From: Taenia hydatigena | Lineage: Eukaryota > Platyhelminthes > Cestoda > Cyclophyllidea > Taeniidae | Reading direction: 5' to 3' | Assembly (NCBI GenBank): GCA_036345935.2 | Contig: JADWOT020000005.1 | Location: forward strand, 7,001,960 to 7,065,959 | DNA length: 64,000 nt | Part shown: piece by piece, positions 11,401-23,400 of the stretch | Numbering within the stretch: the first letter of the stretch is position 1 | Layout of the letters: every line of letters starts with the position of its first letter | The notes under the pieces: generated by a model | Database searches by the model: none | Told to the model about the DNA's origin: nothing | Seen by the model: the letters and a program-made list of their open reading frames with translations, nothing else | Translations under genes and position numbers: made by a program

Positions 11401-14400
11401 TGAAAGCGTCAGCGTTAATTTCTAGAATCTTGTTGTGGCTGAGAAGCCTAAAATACATGTGCATATCCGTAATTACTGCATTTGCAAAAACAACACTTTA
11501 CCAAAGGTAAACGCTTACAGTGTCTCCAGACTCTTCAAGTGTCGAAGACGTTCAGAATCAATCGACTTTATCTCATTATGCTCCAAGAACCTGCAAAAGT
11601 AACCTTTTAAAGTAACAAAACATACAAATCTCTAGTTTCAGGGGGTAAGTCCTTCGGGATTTCTTTCAGGGCCTTTCCTGAACAATCGACCCGTTGGTTT
11701 TTGCATGTACATGGGCCTGGACAGTGAGATTTTACCTCAATGTCTGGAATGTAAAGATAAACGTTTCAAATTCAATGATATTTTTAAGTAAAAAGCGTAA
11801 GATATTTCGCTTTTCTAAGCTGGGTGTTATTTCTCTAGTGCTAGAACCAATGTACGACCACAGAAGCGTTCATTAAACACACGGGCATGCCGTGATCTTC
11901 CAGAGAACAAATTTGTGACCAAACAAGTTCAACAGCTCTCTGTTTTCAAACATGCAGAGAAGTACCTTCAGCAGAGCAGAAGTTGGCTTTGCAAGATAAC
12001 TCTGTTGAGTTCCCGTCGGGAGTGTAAAAATCTTTAGCGGAGAGACTGACAAGAGGGGATCCCTTGAGATGGGCAGGACTGGCGCAGGCAGGAACAGAGG
12101 GTGAGGCCATTACAAGCGCCTGGTTGCGTTGCATCCAATCGCTCAGCCAAGACATTTGAGGACCGCAATTGAATGGATTATCATCGAAACTCCTGCCATT
12201 AAATCAAACAGTTTCTACCCTTTATCTCTGTTCCACTTATCATGATCCCTAAACGATCTTAATTCATTTGAGCGTTCGTGTTTCTAGGATCTGCATGTTG
12301 TGCAGATCTTGATTCTCGTCATTTTGCCCCATAGACTTGCATGAAAATGAATGGAGTCAATTAGCTGCCACTTTAAGCGTGGTACTTTGGAATGATATTT
12401 AAGGTAAGGTAAGGAAATACGACAGAATTGGAAGGCAGTTACGTTATGCATCGCAGCTTTTTGTGAAATCACCAAAATATAAGTAATCCTAAAGGATTGT
12501 TTTAAACTACTTATCTCATTTCATGACAAGTTAGTTGAGCAACTGATTTTGAAAAAAGAATTTCTGACAACCAAACTAACTCAACTGACTACCAGATGGT
12601 AATAAAAAGTGAGAAAAGCTAATCATTTTGCTGCAAGCCTCAAAGCTGGTAGGATGAACTTTTTTCTTGAAAATAAAACTGCATGTCACTTACACAAGTT
12701 GCAGAGATTCGAGGTCAAATGTCGAACTTTCGATGCATTGCAATCGATTGGAATGGAGTTGTCTAAAATTGTATTTTAATGAAGTCCGATTAACTTACAA
12801 CACCTTGAGCCTCGAGAGTGCAGTGAACGTCCCATTACGAAGATATGAAAGTTGATTATGGTGGAGCGATCTAAAGGAGGGGATAATTAAATAGAATTTT
12901 ACAAACTTACAGGACCTCCAATTTCTTCAGGTGCGCAAAACTTTCGTGATTCACCTCCTCTATCGAATTGTGATCCATATATCTGAACGGTACAGAAATA
13001 CAAATTTTATACAACGATTACTACGATAGTAGAATGCGTCCTCTCAGATTTCGTACAGTTCTCTCGTGTTTTGGGGAATTTCAATCGGTACAGACGTCAG
13101 ATCGGCATTCGTGCAAATGACCTTGAGACTTGGTTCCACGATCTCCACAACTCCAGAACGCAGGGCTGTGAAGGTGATTACGTCGTCAGTCGATCTTTGC
13201 ACCCGATTGGGAAGTTGAGAACATGTGCAGGCCTTTGGACAATCTTGATCCACATCCAAGTCCTGTTGCGGGAGAGATTGGTGCTGTAAATCTGAGTCTC
13301 TTTCACATCGACGCTTCCTCTCTGTGGGCACTAAAACATTATTTATGGTGCTTAAATGCGTACATAAATTGTACCAAAAAATTGGAACGTAAGGCACTTT
13401 TTTATGTCTGTAATTTAAACCGATAAAGCGAAGGTAAATTCTATTGGTTGAAAGTATCCTCTCCCTATTATTGTATCATGAAAAATGAAATTGGAACCAT
13501 TTAATGCAATTAAGTAGATTAAATCATTCAACGCCTATTCTAGGAGGCTAAACAACTCTACCTTCTAAATAGTTGTCCTCGGCAGACCCTTGAACACATT
13601 ACTAGATGCCCCGAGTTTCGATAGGAGCTTTTTTTAAATCTGGATGTAACTTTGTTTAGCATGCATATGATAACTGATATTATTACATCATGGATGATCA
13701 GCGCAGAAGAAAAGGGTCCTCCTCTGTAAGAGATGGATTGCACTTGATGTAGTGATTCGTAAAAAACTGTAGTAACTACCTCTTTGATTGGTTTTAATTC
13801 TATTAACAGAGCTGGAATTGCTTAGGGGTGGCATTCAGGCTGCTGTTGTGACTAGGCCACCGGGGGTCTGTAGACCACGGATGACTCAGCCCATGAGTGG
13901 AAAGAGGGAGTGGGAGGGGGGCGTGGGGGGTGAGGTTTGAGCACCAGGCTGGCGACAAAACAGGCAAAACAGAACAAATCGCCGTTTAGGCTGCTGATGT
14001 GCGTCCGTGCCTGTCTGTACGTTCGTGTTTGCAACGCGCGTCGCCACCGCCCTCCAACAGCGTGCGCGTAAGGCGGTAGCGTCAGTTTGACAGCACTGGA
14101 CCACCCACGGCGTCGCAGCATCCGTGTGATGACAGCTAGCGGGGAGGTCAGCTGCACAGCCTTCCGCCCATGCGTGCGTACGTGCGTGCATGCCTATTTG
14201 ACAGACGTCCCAACTTTGTTTGCAATCCCAATCGCCTTTGTGTTTCCCACACCTTTGGCGAACCCACTCCACGTGTTTAACTCGGATGTGCTCTCTCAGG
14301 GCAAATGAGCACTTTCAAATCAATTGGCTATTCGTGGACACTTTTTTTTCAAAGGAACCGCACTTACGATTTGAAATAAACGTGTTATCCGAAAGCTTTA

Positions 14401-17400
14401 GCAAATTCAGTTGCTCATTCCGAGTACAGAAACAAGGCGTCGGCTGGTTTTAAGTTGATATTCGATTGCTTTTGTTATGTTGACAATAATCTCGAAAAAA
14501 TAATCGCATTATTCCCGTGCAAACCCAATGGAAAAGTATCCAAATGAACCAGTAAAACTCGCTTCTTTTAGAGAAAGTTGAGCAATTTTTTTGTGCGTCG
14601 TGAATGCATGGGTTGTTTGGAGAAAAGTAGTTAAAACAGTTAAATTTAAACTACTTTTCAGTTGAATAAATGTTTTAAGGGGGTCTATAAAAAGTGTAGC
14701 ACGCATAGTATGTTTTCCGAAAAATTGTGATCCTGATTGGTTAGTCAGAATTAGCTCGGTAGCAAAAAACGCAGAGCTTCATATGATCGCTGCGGGAGCA
14801 TAGAGAAAATAGTATATAATGCACCACTCTATTAATAAAAAGCGTCGAAAAATGCGGTTCGAGCTTACTCCCTGGATTTTTGTACAGTCTTTCTTGAGGT
14901 TACTCCCCCTTATCGTAATTCACATAAGCTGTTACGTCTTCCACCTTCAAAACGTGATTTCATAGAATGGCGTCAAACCATTAAGAATATTTACGTTGGC
15001 TGTAGTGCTTGTTTGTTTGATCTTTGTTTTGGTTTCGCAGATACTTAGGGCTCTGCATTAGCACTTCCTCTGGGCGACATGGTCTTTAACCCTTCTGTAC
15101 GTTGGCAATACATATTCCGTCCGAGCATTATGCCTCCTTCCTACTTTAAGGAGGACTCGGACCGCCGCACTAGTGGTAAAGGAAAGCGAACCCGATCCCC
15201 AAAGACGGCTACTCTGATTTCTATTATTGAATGTTAATCCTTAACGCAACGGAAGAAAGGTATATACTGTGAGCGGAAGAATCTGCGATGGTTCCTAACA
15301 GAAGTTGAAAAATGAAGTCTACATTTGGCAACTGCTCCAGTACCACGTTTTCTATGAATGCTGGTGACAAGTAAAACAACGCTTGCCGTGAACCATCCGG
15401 AAAAAGCTCTTTACGGAGCTATTCACGGTAACCTTGTGAAGAAGTCTAAGTGTACACGCCATATCACCTCCACCTCTTCCAACTGGATAGAATCCAGGTA
15501 GGCATATGGGAAGGAAGAAGAATCCTATCTCCACTGCCGATGGACTCGCGTGAGGGCCTACGCACTCCTTCTCCAATGGAGCTTCCAAAGGGGGCGGAAA
15601 TTCAGATCCAGTGTAATCCCCAAGAGGCATCAGCGTCGTTGTATTCAGATGTCTTTTCCAGTCACACGCCAATACGGTGGCTGGGGCGGTTGGTTCGTGA
15701 ATGTTTCACTTGCACCACCAACTACGCTGTGGTGGCCGACGCTGGAGGTTGATCAAGGGAAAGGCTGGGGACAAGGCTCAAAAGGAGGGGAGGGCTGCAC
15801 AATACTTTGGTTGTTTTACTCTTCGCTTCGGCTTCGTGGGTACTTAAGGCGACATAGACTTCGAGCCATGCCAGTGGCCCCTCGAACCCCTCCGTAAATT
15901 CGCAATACATATTCCGGCCCAGTATTATGCCTTCTGCCTACTTCAGGGACCACTCGAGGCGCTGTAATGGCATGTATCTTATATTACGGATAACGCCAAA
16001 AAAAATTGGCCGTTTCCACGGGACAATGTCGGCATCTGTGACGGTTGATTGAGGAAGTATCCCACGTAAATAGTTTGACCGTTCCTTACAGAAAGATGCT
16101 TAATGCTAAAATTCCTGGAAAGTAGCATAATCGCTGTTTTATAAACGTGCTCTTAAAATGATTCTCGATATGATAAATATAAATTAGTAATAAGAACCAA
16201 AGATGATTTACAACTTGGTCATAGAGAAACAAAATGATTTCAATATGATCGACGGTTCGATTTTTCCATGCAGGAAAACATTCTCGTGGCATAAAGGAAG
16301 CACTTGTAAAATGGGACAAGAATCAAATCAAGAATTGAACTCACTACAGGGTTGAAGTTTAATATCCCTCAAATATTGCCCTTTTAAGTTGGCAGGCATA
16401 TGGCAAGTAGCCCATTGACTTCCTCCCGCTTCATTTCGTTTGAGAAATGTGGGTAACCAATCCAGCGAGCAATCACAATTGAGTTTATTATTGAGGAGAT
16501 ACCTGAAAGGTCCAAGACGCAGGTATTTCAATGGAGAAATTCTAATCCACATCTACAATGAGATAACACACCCTTAACCGTATTACACGTTGTTGTTCGC
16601 TCACTCCATTTATTATCATTAGCATTATGAGGCGCGCAAACAATTGTAATGGCATTGGGGCGACCGGAATCAAGATTACCTCGCCTGTGAGTCAAGCTTG
16701 AAGCTATCATACCGCATTCATGACTGAGAGAGGCTCCTAATCAAGGGCCTAGACGCACACCAGATTCCTGTGGTTACCACTGAAATTCCAGTGCTTCGAT
16801 TTCATCTACGGCAGAGTCTTTGATCAACAGTATTAACAGTGGAATGAGTGGTACAGACATGGACTGTAGCATAATAAAACTCATTCGGAACAGTGAAGTA
16901 ACAAAGGCATTATAGTGCTTATGAAGATACGCTAAAATGCGAGCCATACTGTGAGCCCTTCAAATGTAATACACTATTCGAGCAAACTCAACTTTATACT
17001 AAAATTATTGTTCCACTTTGCATCGCAGGATAACACTGCTGCAAAGTTTGCACCACTTGTTATGATACCGAAAACTCGGATGATCAAAAAAAGCAGTCAG
17101 AAGCAAAAATCTGATACTTTGTCTCGTGTTACTGCAAATAACGTCATCAATGGTGCAAGGACAACTCCGCAAAATCGCCATGTTTAGAGATGATTCATTT
17201 CAGCACAGAATATACTTCAACCAAGCAAGAGTTCAACTGAGATTTTTAAACATGAACAGTGAATAACACGAATCCTCGGTTAGTCGTTCTTCATAATCAA
17301 CTGACTATAAAGTAAAGCATTCCTTTGTAAAACTGCGGATCTGGTTTTGCTAATACAGTTTAAAATACCTCATCGACTAACATAATATTATAGATGTGTA

Positions 17401-20400
17401 TATCTAGGGCCTTAATCTTTAAATGACATTCTAATATAATCCCGATTCTTAGATGCTTGACGATAGATTGAAATTTTTTGAACCGAAAAAATAGTATATG
17501 TTAGGTATGTAAACTTACAAATATCTAAGCTGTTTTAAACTTTTGAAGGCATCCTCTTCGATGGTGTCAATGGCGTTCTCCGATAAGTGACTGTAAAACA
17601 GAACAATTTATAAGAACGCTAAGCTTCTCCCACTGTACACTTCAAATTGTTTTCCAAATAGAAATTCCCCATGTTAGGACCGCGATTAACATGACGACAT
17701 TAATACATAACAACTGCGATTGGAGGGCTTCAAAGCCGAGACCGAAAGGCCCACCCGCCATAATGGAATTTCCAGTCAGGGCGACTGGCATTAGCAAATG
17801 TTATATCCAACACTGAATGCTCTCTTCAACATCTGGTTACGATTGCTACACAACAATGTCAGCCGCTACCATGCCATTAGTCCTCCAAAGTCTTGGTAAC
17901 TATAAATGATTATGCTAAGGAGATGATTATCATGGATACTAAGCACAAGTCGCCGGTTTCAGGCGGTGCTTCCTTTCACCAATATTTAATTCGACCCAAG
18001 GTTAAATTGCGTTCTGCTTAAGCAAACCATAAATGCTGTAGTTTGGGTTGAGCCAAGTGTATTTGGTAAAGTAAAATATTCTGTTTGGCCATCAACAAAG
18101 GACAACCTAGCAACAACGAGGAAATTTTCGCCATGACATTGCAGCCGATTGAAGTGCCCAACCTAAACAACCAACATTTACTTATTTGAAGGAGACTGCG
18201 TGCAGTTTTTAAAGTTCTTTGAGGGCATAATTTGTGAAAAAGAAGACGTTTGCCAACAAATTTATAGTGCTTACAATAACACGAGAAGAGGGAGTAAAGT
18301 AATATTCGCACCATACTAAAGGTAATATCCCATTACCTGTAAGTTTCTCCACAGAAATAACGAGACGGACAAAGTGTTGAATAGCTTAATTATCGACAGA
18401 AAGGCAAGAAAACCAAACCATTTTGATTAAAAGCAAAGGAATTATTGTATCCAAATATGCAGCGCCAGAAGCATTGCAACTCGGATGTGGTACTTGATTT
18501 AGCATGACAAGTGCCCAATGGGAGGGAGGCTTCCAAATTAGGATTTGTCAATCTGGAGAAATCTTAGCATATTTAACTTTCGCGAATTAATTTGCCGTAA
18601 ACGGTGTAGAAACCGCTTGTGCATGATTACGTGAGCAAATGGGTAAATTAGTCCAAAAAAAAAATAAACTTCCACTTTATAAATTGTGATGCCTTTGAAG
18701 ACGGATAGCATAAAAAATCATAAACGCACAGAATTCTGAGATTTGTGAGACCGTCGAAAGATTCCGCACTGATACAGGAAATGTTATTCTTCTGGAGGTA
18801 CCTAAAATTAGGGAACTTGTAGTGCGACAGTGAATCCTGAGATAGCATAACACAAATAAAAAACAAAAATTACAATGTAGTTAATGAAGACAAGCCTTTG
18901 AATGTGTTTCGAGGGAAACTGCGAATTTTATTATCCGTGAGGTACCTATTAAAGTGATGAAGACAAGTTATTTGGCGAAAAAAAGGAGAAGTTACTCTAA
19001 TGCCAAAAAAGTGAGTTTGGATGCACTTACAAGGAGGACAGTCGTTGCAGCCCAGAGAATGCATATGGTGATACACTTGTTATCTTGTTGCCCTCAAGGT
19101 TGCTACAACAGACAATTTGAATACCATTATTGCCGGACTACAAGTAGGAACAGAGTCCGATGATTTCGTTAGGTACAAACACCTTCAAAAAGCTAGCAGC
19201 AGTTCCTTTACATCGAACTTCGTCATTCCCCAATTTTGGTATTAAGCTGGAGTGGATGAGGTTCTTGTCGTGATACTTTGTTTGGACTGCCGGTTTTGGT
19301 CAGGGACACAGAGGTGGCCATATCGCCCTAGCCGCATGGGCTGGCCTCAGGGCCATGTCAGCAGCTCATTTCTCTCTGTCTGCTGAATATACACATTCTG
19401 CCCTGGTATTTTGCCTTCTTTTGCCTTGTTGCTTCACAAATTCCATAATCCAGTTTGTTTACGGTCAGTAGAGAAAATTTTTAAAACTGATTCACCTTTA
19501 GTAACCTGAGACCCCAACGACTCCCAATTAAGCCCTATTTGACTACTAAATAATTCAGGTTGTTACTGAAAAGGCCGCTCATCAGCGAAGGGCCAACCGT
19601 GGGCTGACTCATAAGACTTGAGAATTACTTCATGCCAAGAAATTTGTCAAATTTTAAAAAGCATTAAAAATTGGGTTGCAAGACTTACAGTTTTCGCAAA
19701 CTGGGATATCGTGCAAAGGCGTTTTTCGGCAGATGCGTCAACTGATTGTTGGCGATGTTTCTGGAGAAAACAAGGCACCAAAAACTTCCAAACACTCGCC
19801 ATTGACCTGTATTTTTGTTATTCATCTTCATAGTAAAAGATGGAAATAAAGTGCTTCCCCTTACTTTTTTCCACCAGTTTGGAACACTTCTTGCTGCCGC
19901 AACTTTGTAAAAATTTTCATTTTTAAAGAGCCTTCTGCACTTTAAAAGGTATTTGTCATTTGATAAGAAAATGAAAAAATTAGTCCCAAAAGGAAGATCC
20001 CGGTGCAATAATTTATTCCAGTGAATGAACTTTGTTTAAAAATAGAATAAAATTGTCCTTTAAAATGTACTTAAAAATATAACACGAAACAAGGTATAGC
20101 TTTTATGCAAAGAATGTTCAACAAAATATTTTAACAATTTTTTTTCGGTCTCGTACTTCTCAAGCAGAAGGAAAGAAATGTGTTTTAATGCGCACTTTCC
20201 CTCAACAAAATCTCAGATTTTATGTAATATGTGAAACACGTTTTTTTTTTGGTGTCAAGCGTGTTCTTCTAAGAGTCGAAATTGTCTTATTAATGCAGAA
20301 GCCTTTTTCCCCCATCAAACGAAACGATTCCAGCTGCAAGCCTTTTGTGGTACCCAAAAAATACCGAAATCTGTGCTTAAGATATGGAGAGTTATTTGTA

Positions 20401-23400
20401 ATAAAAATATTCATACGATAATAATTAGTTGATAGGCAATCTCAAGCACACCACAATTGCAATCCTTTGATTCAATAAGTTCCTTTTTTGTTTGTTGTTG
20501 CTCATGTAAAATTTGAAACGACAAAGGAGCCCAGTGCACACAAAAAACTAAAACCTTTAGAAAAACTTACAAACTGATTAAGTTTTCCGGTAAGTCAGAT
20601 GGGACAGCGTCCAAATTTTTCCCCACGCACGACACAAATCCGGACGCATCGCATGAGCACACCGATTGACAGGAGGACAGCTCGGGCTCCTGATCCCTTT
20701 TGCAAATCCGAGGTATGGGTGCGAATACACCTTCTGAAGAAGAAGGGGATTGAACTATTTCACCCACGAAAGACATTTTCAGGTAAGAACTTTTGCATTC
20801 TTCGTAAAGTGAAATTTCTAAAATCTGAATCCAACGTTTCTGTGAATGTCGCGTGATTCCAAACTCAGAAAAGTACACAGCAGTCAACTTAAGGCCGCTA
20901 TGGAGAAGATCATGATGATGATCTGCACTTTTTGGTGTAGAATCCATCGCATTATCAATTCTCGTTGTAAAAGAAACGACTCTAAAAACATTGTCCGCAT
21001 TTAATGCAAGGAATACAAACATGTCACCGCTCATTAATGATGAGGTTGTAAGTCTAAAAACTGCCCCACTTTGACTCGGCTAACTATTCTAGAAATCAAA
21101 CTTACGAGGGCAGTAGAGGAGTCCCAGAACCTCGGCAGCAACAGCATCGGGAAATTCTTTGCTGTCCCTAGCGCAAGTTGCGCCGGAGGATGAAAAGACG
21201 CTCTGGCGTTTGCCCTCCATGAAAGTCTTCATCACAGCAGCCAAATGACAGTCGCAGCGAAGTGGATTTTCGCTAAGGTTCCTAAAAATCAGGCGCTCAA
21301 TTGAGTGAGGAGCATAACATTGATAATATTTCCGAATAACCTTCACCCTCGTCTCATTCAATATCTAGCATGAAGTTTTGGTCAAGTATCATGCAAAAGT
21401 TGCAACCATGAACCTTTTACTTTCTAGCCTGCAATCTTTGCAAAGGGTGGCTATAGGATTGATAAGATCAGACAGGTTCAGACGGTTAATTTAGAATTTA
21501 AATGATAATAGATTGCCTAATCTCCCAGTATTATAGCCAAATCAAGTCAATTTAAACTTGAATTGCCTTCCTCACTAATACGCACAACATTTGTTTAAAT
21601 TTTAAATGTGTTTCTGCAGACCACGTTTCCATATCATCCAGGAGTCTGGAATTGAGCACTAAATGCATACAAAAAGGTAAACAAGCAAAAGCCATGCAAC
21701 TTGATGCAGGCAGCTCAGGAAATAAAAGAAGGAATTGGATGTAATTGAGAAAGTGTTAAAATCAGGTTTTGTTGTTGGTGTTATTTACTAACCTGATGCA
21801 GCCTATGAAGCAGCTGAGACTTTTTCAACCAGAACTGGGGCCAAATGTCCTGCTGTTGTGGTGCTCACCTTAGTAGTCAATTTATACCTACTCGTGGATT
21901 CAACTCATAGGAATTTCGCAATGCAACTGAAATGAAGCGTTGTGCTAGGTGTACCATAAGTCACTGTTGAAACACGGTGAAGCTCTTACCCGCTATTAAT
22001 CGTAACGCCGAATGGAATGCTAATTGCTAGGACATTCTTTGGTGCCCCAGTGGATGACTTAATGACTTAGCTGATTAATTACTACACTAATTTGTTGTTA
22101 CTCCGTTTGTTTATTTGTCCCTTTCTTGTCAAAGAAAAGTGGAGGACTCTTTTAGTGCCTACTTACAACCATCGCAGAGCCGACAGACTGTTAAACGTTC
22201 GTCCGGAAATCCAAGAAATCTTGTTCTGATCGAGCTTTCTGAAATAAGAGTTCAAAGTTCACTTAATCTTACAATCATCTTTATTAAACTGGGATGATTG
22301 ATAAATTCATTAAGCAAAGTTTGGAGATGTTCGTTTTAATATACATTAATCACAACGGTAACTTTATCGGTTGCTTTAGAAAAAAGAATGCTAGCAGAGA
22401 TAAAAATGGCTACGACATTCTTCTAAAAAATAAACTTGGGATAAAATGAGAAGCCTGCTAAACTTCTTCGCAACATCAAAGCCCTCAAAAAACGACCCAG
22501 TTGTATAAGCTTTCGTGTCGGCGAATAACTAACATCAAAAATTGTTAGAAACTAATTCCTTCTTGCTGCCGAGTTAATGAAAGACTTATGACTTAAAAGG
22601 TTTCAAAAAGACACGGAGAAATCCCCATGTTGTGAGAACTGATATGTATATTCCTTGTTTTTTCCACCCAGTGACAACAACTGAGGATCTCGCATTATGG
22701 GAGTTAACAGGAAGTGAAGGCAACTGTAGACGAAAATGCCGCATCAAATCAAGTCTGAGGTAATCGTTTTTTGATTGGCGTAGACATATTAGGGCAGGGT
22801 GTAGGCTGGGCACTTTTTTGTTCTGCTACAGCGACATCATCGGTCCGTACAAGCCTTGGGTGGCTGCATATTGATAAAACTACTTCAATCTAATGTATCT
22901 TCATAGAAAAAAATTTGATTTATTTGAAAAAAAAGACTGCGTTTTTTGTCCCATGCGCCTGACAAAAGTAACATCGACAAAGTGACGCACAGAACTCTGA
23001 GATTCTTCAGGCCTTGAAAAGTTCCATCGTAAAGGCACCGTAAATTGTTCTGTCTGAGGTCCCTAAAAGTTAAGACATGATGTTGTCAAATTTCTCCCAT
23101 GTGTGGTATCCCGTTTCCGCACAACTTTCAATTCTACTCGACAAAAAAAAGAGTCCATTGAAAATTTTTATTAAACATGTCCAACTTCTGGCTGCAAACA
23201 GGAGAGCTTATGAATATAGAATTTTCTCTTTTGTTAACGGCTTTAGTAATTGAATGTTCCAGTTCCTTTTGGAAATGAGGAAACAATTTGATATATTTGC
23301 TAGTGTATACATTTTGTCGCACTTCTACCCACGATTTCCGATAAAGGGGACGATGCGGTCGGCTGCAACACCACAACGAGAGTTTTCTCGCCAATACATG

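Larger units (their letters stand above)
13331..16344. other. large slit intron with GC-rich island and TRIM-like element
   Basis: This 3 kb intron separates LRR blocks 2 and 3. It contains a CpG-rich stretch at about 13850-14290 with a G-run cluster at 13906-13930, and a complete LTR element at 15001-15966. The remaining sequence is AT-rich and featureless. Confidence 0.6.

Noticed and set aside
15352..15910. Overlapping frames of about 100 codons on both strands in the 15 kb element
   Set aside because: They lie in the internal part and right LTR of the TRIM-like element and show no gag, protease, polymerase or integrase motif.
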